A stretch of 64,000 nt of DNA. It comes from a virus. Positions 18,094 through 25,801 of the stretch are shown here, piece by piece (positions within the stretch are counted from its first letter, which is position 1; every line of letters begins with the position of its first letter). The notes under the pieces are model-generated. The model saw nothing but the letters and a program-made list of their open reading frames with translations, was not told where the DNA came from and did not search any database. Position numbers and translations under genes: made by a program. The DNA lies in IMG/VR virus record IMGVR_UViG_3300007770_001284, positions 124,001 to 188,000 of that record, one strand, 5' to 3'.

Positions 18094-18120
18094 TTTCTAG
18101 TCTACCGAGGGAGTGCACAA

Positions 18121-20118
18121 ATGGCTGATAAAGGAAACATGTTCCAGAGGTTAACAAACCTCTTTAGAGCAGGTCCTGTGGTTAAACGTCGAGTACGTAC
18201 ACAAGGCACTAGCGGCACTTCTTCTTCAGCGGCACTGTTTAAGCGAGCTCATAATGATGTCTACAATACGACCCTCAGCGCATACGGCTCGTTCGACAGG
18301 ATGTCCAGATATTCTGATTTTAGTGAGATGGAAGCCACTCCCGAGATCGCCTCAGCTCTGGACATATATTCAGAAGAAACAGTTAGTCCGGATGAGCATG
18401 GGCGAGTCTTGCATATCTTCTGTGAGAATGATGTTCAGAAAGAGCTGCTAGAAACACTTTTTTATGATACGCTAAATCTAGAATTTAATTTGGTGATGTG
18501 GGTTCGAAATCTCTGTAAATACGGTGATTTTTTTCTCTTTAATGATATTGATCCCGAATTTGGTATTATCAATGCTTATCCTATTCCAATATCAGAAGTA
18601 GAGCGAGAAGAAGGGTTTGATCCTGAGAATCCAGGTGCGGTTCGTTTTCGCTGGTTGACACAAGGGAATTCTACACTAGAAAATTGGCAATTAACACATT
18701 TTCGTCTTTTGGGCAATGATGCGTTTTTGCCGTACGGTTCTTCGGTTCTTGAATCAGCAAGACGAATTTGGCGTCAATTAATATTGATAGAAGATGCGAT
18801 GTTGGTTTATAGAGTTATTCGTTCTCCCGAACGACGTGTTTTTTACATCGATGTTGGAAACGTGCCTCCTGAAGATGTTCCAAATTATCTTGAGCAAGCC
18901 ACAAGTTCGCTGAAGCGCGCTCCAGTTATAGACAAGACCAATGGGAAAGTCGATCTCAGGTTTAACCCACTTAGCGTTGACGAGGATTATTTTATCCCAG
19001 TTCGTGGTGGTGAGTCGGGCACGAAGATTGAGTCATTAGCAGGTGGTGCTAACACCAGCGCGATTGAAGATGTAGAATATATTCAAAAGAAATTATTTGC
19101 TGCGTTGAAAATTCCGCGGGCATATCTTGGGTATGATGAAGACATTGGTGCGAAGGCAACCCTAGCACAAGAAGACATAAGGTTCAGTCGTACGATCCAG
19201 AGAATTCAGAAGACAGTGGTTGCTGAATTGAACAAATTGGCGATGATTCATCTTTTTGTTCACGGCTACGATGGAGAAGACTTAATTGATTTCGAGTTGA
19301 AATTATCAAACCCATCGAGCGTAGCGCAATTACAGAAGCTTGAGTTAATATCTACACGTTTTGACATAGCTGGAAAAGTACCAGAAGGCTTTTACGATCG
19401 TCGATGGGTACAAAAGAACGTATTGGGATTGACAGACAAGGTAATTGAAGAAATTATCGAGGGCAGAAAGGAAGATAAGTTAATAGACGCTGAAGTTGAG
19501 GCTTCCGGTGCCGCAGAAGGCGGCGACGAAGGCGGCGGCGGATTTGACATGGGCGGCGGCGAAGAAGCCGGTGGTGATGAGGGCGGCGGACTCTTTGCTG
19601 CTGATGAACCTGAAGGTCCGCTCTTGACTGCGCATCCTGCTGGTGGAAAAAATCGGCGTGCCACCAGTGATGACGAGGATGAGGACGAAGAAATTGACAT
19701 TTCCAGTCTTTCCATAGACGACCCTGACGCACCCCTAAAAGCACAAGCGTCTGTGAAAAAGGTTTTTGGAAAGCCCACTCCGGGTACCCAAGCAAAACGT
19801 GGTCCTCTCACGACGCACACACCAGACTTTAAAAAGATGGTAACTCATGGCCGTCCACAAGATTCGTTGCGAAAACCTTATGGCGAAGACTATCTTAAGC
19901 CCGCATTTGAGGGCATAGAATGGAATGAGCAGGATACTTACGAAAGTATGTCTAGAACTGTCAAACCAGCCATGACTCCCGAATTGAGGAGAGCGATGCA
20001 ATCGTTGTCGTCAATTTTGGCTCCTGAAGGTGGCGTTCTGTTGTCAGAAGCAGCAGAAAATGAGGAAGATTCATTCGACCTTGATGAATACGATGCCGGA
20101 GATATCGATGAAAGTTAA
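18121..20118 (+). CDS. gp20: Portal protein
   Basis: 665 residues with GGGAG before the ATG. The N-terminal and central regions follow the T4-type portal pattern: MEATPEIASALDIY near residues 62-75, VMWVRNLCKYGDFFLF, and a clip/crown region with SPERRVFYIDVG and GAKATLAQEDIRFSR (about 342-356). The dodecameric ring at one vertex is the DNA entry and exit gate and the terminase docking site. It is longer than T4 gp20 (524) because of a C-terminal tail. Residues ~460-500 are Gly/Asp/Glu-rich low complexity, followed by an acidic, then mixed, region. The tail end overlaps the next gene by 11 bases. Confidence 0.9.
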   Translation: MADKGNMFQRLTNLFRAGPVVKRRVRTQGTSGTSSSAALFKRAHNDVYNTTLSAYGSFDRMSRYSDFSEMEATPEIASALDIYSEETVSPDEHGRVLHIFCENDVQKELLETLFYDTLNLEFNLVMWVRNLCKYGDFFLFNDIDPEFGIINAYPIPISEVEREEGFDPENPGAVRFRWLTQGNSTLENWQLTHFRLLGNDAFLPYGSSVLESARRIWRQLILIEDAMLVYRVIRSPERRVFYIDVGNVPPEDVPNYLEQATSSLKRAPVIDKTNGKVDLRFNPLSVDEDYFIPVRGGESGTKIESLAGGANTSAIEDVEYIQKKLFAALKIPRAYLGYDEDIGAKATLAQEDIRFSRTIQRIQKTVVAELNKLAMIHLFVHGYDGEDLIDFELKLSNPSSVAQLQKLELISTRFDIAGKVPEGFYDRRWVQKNVLGLTDKVIEEIIEGRKEDKLIDAEVEASGAAEGGDEGGGGFDMGGGEEAGGDEGGGLFAADEPEGPLLTAHPAGGKNRRATSDDEDEDEEIDISSLSIDDPDAPLKAQASVKKVFGKPTPGTQAKRGPLTTHTPDFKKMVTHGRPQDSLRKPYGEDYLKPAFEGIEWNEQDTYESMSRTVKPAMTPELRRAMQSLSSILAPEGGVLLSEAAENEEDSFDLDEYDAGDIDES

Positions 20119-20962
20119 ACATAACAAAAAGAGGAATGTAGGAGTTCTCTTCGCTCAATTATCCGAGTACATTTCCTCGGCATTAGTGGAGGGCCGAGAG
20201 CAAGATTCGCATGTTGCTCTAAGCATATTAAAGAGCCACTTTGTGAAGGGCACTGAATTACATCGAGAATTTCGATTATTTCGAGCTTTGGTAACGACTG
20301 AAGTACCCAGCCCCTCGTTGGCTGTCTCTATAATAAATGAAGCAAAGCAAGCTGCACGTAATATGAATATGACTAGATTACGACAAGAAAAGTCTGCCTT
20401 AATAAGAGACATAAATTATCGTATTGCAGAACCAGACTTCTACAGCAGAAGAGTTACAGAATATAAAGCTTTCGCAACAGTCCAGACGCTGTTGAATAAT
20501 TGGCGAAGCAGAGATCCAGATATAACTGTTACCACCAAGTTTGAGAAGTCTCTACACGAGCATCTGTTAAAAGAGAAAGCTACAACAGACCTCACTGCGC
20601 TAGCCACCCCGGATGTGAATAGGCTTGCCGTCCAGATTATGCAAGAAAAAATGCGTGAGCGTTTTGGAAAAGTGTTAAGTGAAGAACAAACGTTGTTGAT
20701 GAAGCAATATGTTTTTTCAAAACAAAAAGATTCATCAAGTGATATTTCTAACAAGCTCGTTGAAATTCAAAAGACGACCCTTGATAAGCTAACCTCGTTT
20801 GAGCGAGCATGCGAGAATGATATTTTGTGTGAGCAAATTGGTGGGGTAAAAGAAAAAATTAAGAATTTGTCTGCTCTTGAGGTAGATGACTCTGTTATAT
20901 CTCAATATTTAACGTTGATGAAACTCACCGAAGAGTTAACCGCGGGAGATGATAATGGCTGA
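20108..20962 (+). CDS. Unknown head-module protein between portal and protease
   Basis: 284 residues from the ATG at 20108, chosen because CCGGAG (20096-20101) sits six bases upstream; an earlier ATG at 20030 would overlap the portal by 89 bases. The sequence is almost entirely helical with charged heptad-like stretches, one conserved-looking WRSRDPDI motif, and no catalytic signature. In T4 this interval holds prohead-core genes (67, 68), so a core or assembly role is plausible. The 8-base overlap with the protease gene supports co-translation. I do not recognise the family. Confidence 0.6.
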   Translation: MKVKHNKKRNVGVLFAQLSEYISSALVEGREQDSHVALSILKSHFVKGTELHREFRLFRALVTTEVPSPSLAVSIINEAKQAARNMNMTRLRQEKSALIRDINYRIAEPDFYSRRVTEYKAFATVQTLLNNWRSRDPDITVTTKFEKSLHEHLLKEKATTDLTALATPDVNRLAVQIMQEKMRERFGKVLSEEQTLLMKQYVFSKQKDSSSDISNKLVEIQKTTLDKLTSFERACENDILCEQIGGVKEKIKNLSALEVDDSVISQYLTLMKLTEELTAGDDNG

Positions 20963-21575
20963 ACTTAAGCTTTTGACAGAATGGGCCCCCTTTGAATATA
21001 CTAAAGAGCTCGTGGAACAATCTAAATTAGAAAATGATGGTAAGATTGTGATGAAGGGTGTATTGCAAAAGGCTGACACTCTGAATCAGAATGGTAGAGT
21101 GTACCCCCGCGCGATCTTAGATCGCGAGGTGCGAAATTATCAGAAATTTATTCAAGAGAATCGAGCTCTTGGTGAGTGCGATCATCCTGATAGCTCTGTT
21201 GTTGAATTGAAAAATGCATCCCATATTGTGAGAGAAGCGTATATGGATGGTGATATATGTTATGGAATTGTCGAACTTCTCGATACCCCAGCTGGTGAAA
21301 TTCTTCAGAAGCTTGTCGAAGCAGGAGTAACACTTGGGATATCCAGTAGAGGCGTTGGATCAACAAAGCGAAGTGGAGACACTGACGTTGTGCAAGACGA
21401 TTTTCAACTTATTTGTTGGGATTTTGTATCAGAGCCATCAACTCCTGGCGCATTTATGATGCGTGAGGGACGAGTAGTAAGACAGAATGAGTTAGATGAT
21501 GTGTTCAATCAATCAGATAGAATTTATAGAATGTTTAACGAAATATTAGAGTGGGGTGAAGACGATGAGCTCTAA
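20955..21575 (+). CDS. gp21: Prohead core protease
   Basis: 206 residues from the ATG at 20955; GGGAG at 20944-20948 is well spaced for this ATG and too close for the one at 20949. The T4 gp21 protease pattern is present: NGRVYPRAIL, GECDHPDSS with catalytic His77, and GISSRGVGS with catalytic Ser at 130/131. The enzyme is packed in the prohead, cleaves capsid, scaffold and internal proteins after (L/I)-x-E sites, and then degrades itself. Candidate substrates are the scaffold (24008), capsid (25802) and several small proteins in this window that carry LxE after an N-terminal helix. Confidence 0.88.
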   Translation: MAELKLLTEWAPFEYTKELVEQSKLENDGKIVMKGVLQKADTLNQNGRVYPRAILDREVRNYQKFIQENRALGECDHPDSSVVELKNASHIVREAYMDGDICYGIVELLDTPAGEILQKLVEAGVTLGISSRGVGSTKRSGDTDVVQDDFQLICWDFVSEPSTPGAFMMREGRVVRQNELDDVFNQSDRIYRMFNEILEWGEDDEL

Positions 21576-22122
21576 TTGGCCGAGCCCAGGTTTAGGACAT
21601 GCATCAGCATATCAAGTAAGTGGAACACCGTACGTTACGTCATCAGCAGACGATGAGTGCACAGCTTCGGGGAACGTTGTACAAATTAGTTTTCCTCGTG
21701 TGACTCGATGGTTTCAAATAGCAGTTAGTGGTTCTGACGCAACTTCTGGGAATTTACGTGTTGGATTTTCGCAAAACGGTGTTAACGGTCTTGGTGCGGT
21801 TACAGGATCAGTTCCCACCGGAGAAATACAGACGAATGGAACAGAAAAATATGTGACACCACAACCGGCGCCCTCAGCTGCTGATCAGCAAAACACCCAC
21901 AAGAATTATTTCGTTGTTGGGCCAAATGCTGGTGGGACTGCAGCGGGTGCTGGAATTGTGGGCGCACCTAGCGTTCGGTTTGAACTGGCTTGTACCGATC
22001 TTTTCTTAAGGTCAGACACCAGCGCCGGCGCATGCGGTTTTACAATTATTGCTGGCCTGACAGGCATATCTCGGGACCAGCTTAGTCTAACGGGCTCTTC
22101 TGGTTATCATGGGATTGGGTAA
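21565..22122 (+). CDS. Putative capsid decoration or small virion structural protein
   Basis: 185 residues from the ATG at 21565 (GTG at 21556 is the alternative), with GGGG in the leader. The sequence is beta-rich and Gly/Ser/Thr-rich with no helices of note: YQVSGTPYVTSS, then FPRVTRWFQIAVSG and LRVGFSQNGV, then RFELACTDLFLRS and CGFTIIAGLTGI. This looks like a beta-sandwich. I recall similar short proteins beside T4-type capsid genes in marine phages. A capsid decoration role is inferred from fold type and position; it could also be a tail component. Confidence 0.5.
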   Translation: MSSNWPSPGLGHASAYQVSGTPYVTSSADDECTASGNVVQISFPRVTRWFQIAVSGSDATSGNLRVGFSQNGVNGLGAVTGSVPTGEIQTNGTEKYVTPQPAPSAADQQNTHKNYFVVGPNAGGTAAGAGIVGAPSVRFELACTDLFLRSDTSAGACGFTIIAGLTGISRDQLSLTGSSGYHGIG

Positions 22123-22553
22123 TGGCTAAGGTATCACGTTCAACTTTGAAAACGCTGGTAAAAGAGTGTTTATTTGAGATTCTCTTGGAAGCAACAGGAA
22201 CAGAGGACTCTTTAAACGAAGATCGATCGGCAAAGCTGGTAGAGAGATCGAGGAAAACTGTCAAGAAGCAAAAGGTTTCCCGACCTGCATTGGATAATTT
22301 GAAATACGATACTCTTCCCCCACGACGACCGATCGATGTGCAAAATATCACTAGTGATCCGATAATGGCTGCAATTTTTGAAGACACTGCCGCGACGACG
22401 TTACAGGAGCAAGCTGAAGCCGAACAAGGCGCGCCTGTTGGTCGTGGTGATACCGCGACGAGAATAGTAGCTAATAACGATCCCACTGATCTTTTCGGTG
22501 GAGCAGCACAGAATTGGGCAACGCTAGCTTTTAGTGATTCGCCTAAAAAATGA
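22122..22553 (+). CDS. Small head-module protein with N-terminal LxE helix
   Basis: 143 residues; the ATG overlaps the upstream stop (TAATG). The N-terminus LKTLVKECLFEILLEA is an amphipathic helix ending in ILLE, which fits the (L/I)-x-E consensus for T4-type prohead protease cleavage. Related N-termini start the genes at 52263 and 53653 and, more weakly, 22602. The remainder is disordered-looking and basic, then mixed. It may be an internal head protein delivered by an N-terminal capsid-targeting segment. That function is inferred; no domain is recognised. Confidence 0.5.
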   Translation: MAKVSRSTLKTLVKECLFEILLEATGTEDSLNEDRSAKLVERSRKTVKKQKVSRPALDNLKYDTLPPRRPIDVQNITSDPIMAAIFEDTAATTLQEQAEAEQGAPVGRGDTATRIVANNDPTDLFGGAAQNWATLAFSDSPKK

Positions 22554-22601
22554 TAACAAACTAATTGAGCGAAATAAGTAATATTATTCCGGAGGATTCA
22601 A

Positions 22602-22874
22602 ATGGCAAGACCTACAAAACTTACACCCGCTCTTCTCAAGAAGCTTGTGCTTCAAGAAAAAAGAAGAATTCGAGAAACATTAGAGACTGGAGTGGAAGAC
22701 CCTGAGAAAGTAAAGGCTGAAGAGGTAGAGGGCGATGAGTACGCTGATTCTCTTGAGTCTGATATCGACTGGATGAAAGCTCTTAAAATTCATGAGCGTC
22801 GTCTGTACACGAAGCTCAAGCAAGTCCACGAACGTCGTACAAGATTGCGTCGTAAAATTCTAAAGAAACTATAA
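22602..22874 (+). CDS. Small charged helical protein
   Basis: 90 residues with a clear CCGGAGG ribosome-binding site. The N-terminus LLKKLVLQEKRRI contains an LQE site similar to prohead-protease targets. An acidic middle (residues ~29-50) is followed by a strongly basic C-terminal helix rich in Arg and Lys (ERRTRLRRKILKKL). The basic tail suggests nucleic-acid binding, possibly an internal head protein packed with DNA. I do not recognise a family. It stands alone after a 48-base gap and precedes another unknown gene by 14 bases. Confidence 0.5.
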   Translation: MARPTKLTPALLKKLVLQEKRRIRETLETGVEDPEKVKAEEVEGDEYADSLESDIDWMKALKIHERRLYTKLKQVHERRTRLRRKILKKL

Positions 22875-22888
22875 AGGAACTATAAAAA

Positions 22889-23365
22889 ATGCCTTCCCAC
22901 AAGCAAAATATGGTAGAAGCTGTTGTGACTGTCGCTGATTTAGGCAGCGCCGACACAACGACAATTCAAGCTAGTTTTCCTGCGTCTCCAATTTATCTCG
23001 GTGATTTAACTGACGATGGCGTGACAGAACAAGGCCAGGCTTTGCTATTAGACGGTGAAGTAAACGATGCTGGTCACACTTTCGGAGTATTCGAACGCGA
23101 TTATACTGAAGCACCTGATTATGGCGACGTCGAAAAAGGAGGTGGCGGTCTGCCTGCTTCTCCATGGGTACCGAACCCTGTTTCTCCTGGACCCGGTAGT
23201 ATGAATCCTGCTGACCAGGCCGATCCGCCTGATGGTTTTGGCCAGACGCCGAATGATCAATGGGGTTCTGGTGTTGGTTCTCAACTTACTCCAGCGGAAT
23301 CTTCCGCCGCGCAATCGACCATGACATTGGGCGATTACGTGATGGGTAAGGCACCGAGTCCCTGA
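22889..23365 (+). CDS. Hypothetical protein, Gly/Pro/Asp-rich
   Basis: 158 residues, ATG with AAGGAAC upstream. The N-terminal ~75 residues look folded (strands around VVTVADLG and YLGDLTD). The remainder is Gly/Pro/Asp-rich and probably disordered, ending in a short helix MTLGDYVMG. No motif is recognised. Head-module location between protease and scaffold suggests a minor virion protein, but this is not supported by sequence similarity. Confidence 0.45.
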   Translation: MPSHKQNMVEAVVTVADLGSADTTTIQASFPASPIYLGDLTDDGVTEQGQALLLDGEVNDAGHTFGVFERDYTEAPDYGDVEKGGGGLPASPWVPNPVSPGPGSMNPADQADPPDGFGQTPNDQWGSGVGSQLTPAESSAAQSTMTLGDYVMGKAPSP

Positions 23366-23371
23366 TTTATA

Positions 23372-23947
23372 ATGAGCAGTCCCGATAACCCGACAAGCAT
23401 AGGTTTACGTCCGGGACGTAGTTATGATGCTAAAAGAGACGCTGGCTACGGTCGAAGCTCGGATCGTTTTCACAAACAAAGAGTAAAGGGCGGAAATTTT
23501 CCGTACGCTGAGCCTGTTTCTTTTGATGATGAAATGTTTATTGAGGATGAAGACCTTATAAAAAGAGTCTTAAATAAAATGCGCGGTACTGCTGACTCGA
23601 CTGATTCGCTAAGTGGGCGAGCAGCCGATCGTTTTGCATTTCAGGGTGGTAACCGAAGAGTTGGTCCCGATTCCGGTTTGAATATAGAGGCAGCTGGTTC
23701 AGGGATGGTTCCTTTCCCGAGTATGTATAAAAACCGCCTGCAGGGCGGCGGCGGCGTAAACACACCGGCTGCATATAATCCAGGCCAATATTCTAGAACT
23801 GGTACATATCGAGGGTGGTCTCAAGCTCCAGTTACATCAGGCGATACTGTAAAATTTTCTGAGATTGAAGACGGCGAAGATCCAACAATCGTGAAACTTC
23901 GAAAAGTAATTGGTGATATTATTAGACAAGAAGAGGAAATTGAGTGA
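23372..23947 (+). CDS. Hypothetical protein in head module
   Basis: 191 residues. The N-terminal 45 residues are basic with Arg/Gly/Tyr. An acidic helix (FDDEMFIEDEDLIKRVLNKM, residues ~51-70) follows. The rest is Gly-rich and probably disordered, and the C-terminal helix is acidic. The ATG comes 6 bases after the previous stop. No family is recognised. The mixture of disordered basic and acidic segments is common in minor head and scaffold-associated proteins. Confidence 0.45.
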   Translation: MSSPDNPTSIGLRPGRSYDAKRDAGYGRSSDRFHKQRVKGGNFPYAEPVSFDDEMFIEDEDLIKRVLNKMRGTADSTDSLSGRAADRFAFQGGNRRVGPDSGLNIEAAGSGMVPFPSMYKNRLQGGGGVNTPAAYNPGQYSRTGTYRGWSQAPVTSGDTVKFSEIEDGEDPTIVKLRKVIGDIIRQEEEIE

Positions 23948-24007
23948 TGCAGAATAGGAATATTCGTTTTAATTGCATATTTAGAATGTGCGTTACGGGA
24001 TAATATA

Positions 24008-25774
24008 ATGTCAACAAATCTCTACATGGAAGCGATTCAGGAGGCCCAGCAGCTTAAAGCTATGGCCGAGCAGAACGCTAAGAATAAGATTATAGAAGCT
24101 CTTACCCCGAAAATTCAAGCGATGGTAGAAGCTCAATTGTTGTCTGAGCAGCCAGATGATTTAGAAATTGATGAATTAGAAGACGACAGCCCGCTAGCGG
24201 ATGATGTCGTAGATGCTGTGGTTGACGACGTTGCCGTTGATGTAGGGGAAGTGGAAGCGCTTCCTGCCATTGATGATGTCGCTGTCGACCCCCTTGATCA
24301 AATGGAGCTAGAATTAATGGCTCCCGATGAATTAGTTGACGATGAGGATGATGTCGAACTCGACAATGATGCTTCTGTCGTCGTAAATGCTCAAGGAGAC
24401 GTGAACGTAAGCGTTTCCGAAAATTCTTCTCTCTCACGAGAGAGCGTTTCATCCAGGCGAAAGATGAAACGCAATAACTCTAAGTCTTCCAACGTAAATA
24501 AGCTGATTGAGAGAAATATACAGCTTCGACGGAAGGTTAAGAGAATGGATGCATTGTTGGAGGGGGTCGAATATCGTCGATTGTCCCGAAGGCAACGCGC
24601 TGTAATTAAAAAGTCATATACAAAACTTTTAGACGAAATGATCAATTTGCGTAGGGAGTCAATAGTTATCCCTAACAACAATGAGAAAAAGGTTCGTCTT
24701 GTACTTTTCGAAACTTTAAAGGAGATGAAACAAATGACTGACCGACGCAGCCGCGCCATTTTCAACCGTCTATTCGAGGCTGGAGATGGCATGGAAGAAC
24801 TAGATGAAATGGACCTCTTCCTAGCAGAAGAGGACCTCGATGATCTCGAAGGAGATGAAGCAGCTCTTGGAGATGAAGGAGTTGCTGACGAGGAAGCAGT
24901 GGAGGGTGAGGTCGAACTAGACGCCGCTCAAACTGCAATAGAAGACCTTGGCGTAGCACTCGGATTAGACGTTGTTGTCGAACCTGAGGGTGAAGTTGAA
25001 GACGAAGAAGGACTTGAGGACGAAGAAGGCCTCGAGGGTGAGGAAGATCTTGGAGACCTCGGTGAGGTTTATGAGATTGACCCCCGCATGCTTAAGCGTG
25101 AACTTCGACGCCTCCGTGCCCGTCGTCTCCAGGAGCAGGAAGTTGGCAGAGCAGCCGCCGCCGATCCAGCGCTTGCACACGGTGGAGATGATGAAGGTGA
25201 CGTTATTCTTGATGTTGATGAGGATGACCTTATTAACGCACTGGCTGATGAGCTTGGTGATCCTGGTGTTCCGACACCTGAGGTTGGTCCCCCGGTTCCT
25301 GCTGGTGATGCAATGCCGGAATCCTATCGTCGTCGTAGAGCAGCTCGTCGCCGCCGCGTAGCCGAAAGTCGTCGTAGAGCAGCAGCTCAGAGACGCTCAT
25401 CCGGCCGACGCACACAATCCGTATCCCGGAAGGTTACAGTTGAGAACAAAGTTCTTAAGCGTAAGCTTTCCGAAATGAATCTTTTTAACGCAAAATTGCT
25501 TTATGTGAATAAACTGATGCAAAATCGTAATGTAAGTTCGAAGCAGCAGCGTGCCATTGTCGAGGCTTTAGATAGTGCCAAGACCATTAGAGAAGCCAAG
25601 CTTGTTTATGACAGCTTGACTCGCTCACTTAAGAGAAGGTCCCTATCCGAGGGATCGTCAGGGAGAAGAGTTCTCGGTTCCGCATCCAGACCCACTCGCA
25701 GCGCAGGTAGCGTCGCAGAGGGTGCTGAGCACCAGGATCGTTGGGCAGTTCTTGCTGGCATCGACACCAAATAG
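24008..25774 (+). CDS. gp22: Prohead core scaffolding protein
   Basis: 588 residues immediately before the major capsid gene, the T4 gene 22 position. The N-terminal helix (residues 1-45) is followed by long Asp/Glu-rich stretches (about 50-120, 255-360 and 390-425), the hallmark of T4-type core scaffolds. LIE, IIE and LLSE sites are potential gp21 targets. It is more than twice T4 gp22 (269). An unusual Arg-rich segment at residues ~438-475 interrupts the acidic protein. The scaffold forms the core around which gp23 assembles and is then proteolysed. Low-complexity DNA and repeated GTCGTAGAGCAGC tracts accompany the Arg-rich part. Confidence 0.75.
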   Translation: MSTNLYMEAIQEAQQLKAMAEQNAKNKIIEALTPKIQAMVEAQLLSEQPDDLEIDELEDDSPLADDVVDAVVDDVAVDVGEVEALPAIDDVAVDPLDQMELELMAPDELVDDEDDVELDNDASVVVNAQGDVNVSVSENSSLSRESVSSRRKMKRNNSKSSNVNKLIERNIQLRRKVKRMDALLEGVEYRRLSRRQRAVIKKSYTKLLDEMINLRRESIVIPNNNEKKVRLVLFETLKEMKQMTDRRSRAIFNRLFEAGDGMEELDEMDLFLAEEDLDDLEGDEAALGDEGVADEEAVEGEVELDAAQTAIEDLGVALGLDVVVEPEGEVEDEEGLEDEEGLEGEEDLGDLGEVYEIDPRMLKRELRRLRARRLQEQEVGRAAAADPALAHGGDDEGDVILDVDEDDLINALADELGDPGVPTPEVGPPVPAGDAMPESYRRRRAARRRRVAESRRRAAAQRRSSGRRTQSVSRKVTVENKVLKRKLSEMNLFNAKLLYVNKLMQNRNVSSKQQRAIVEALDSAKTIREAKLVYDSLTRSLKRRSLSEGSSGRRVLGSASRPTRSAGSVAEGAEHQDRWAVLAGIDTK

Positions 25775-25801
25775 ACGCTACTTTCTAAAGGAGAAAAAAA
25801 C

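Noticed and set aside
19392-19820. Open frames on the - strand opposite the portal tail
   Set aside because: Pro/Ser- and Arg-rich products reflect the Gly/Glu-rich codons of the portal; shadow frames.
20030-20107. Earlier ATG extending the gene after the portal
   Set aside because: Would overlap the portal by 89 bases with no ribosome-binding site; the ATG at 20108 has CCGGAG six bases upstream.
25325-25400. Repeated GTCGTAGAGCAGC tracts as a possible repeat array
   Set aside because: In-frame Arg/Ala codon repeats within the scaffold gene; no regular spacer, so not CRISPR or an origin iteron.
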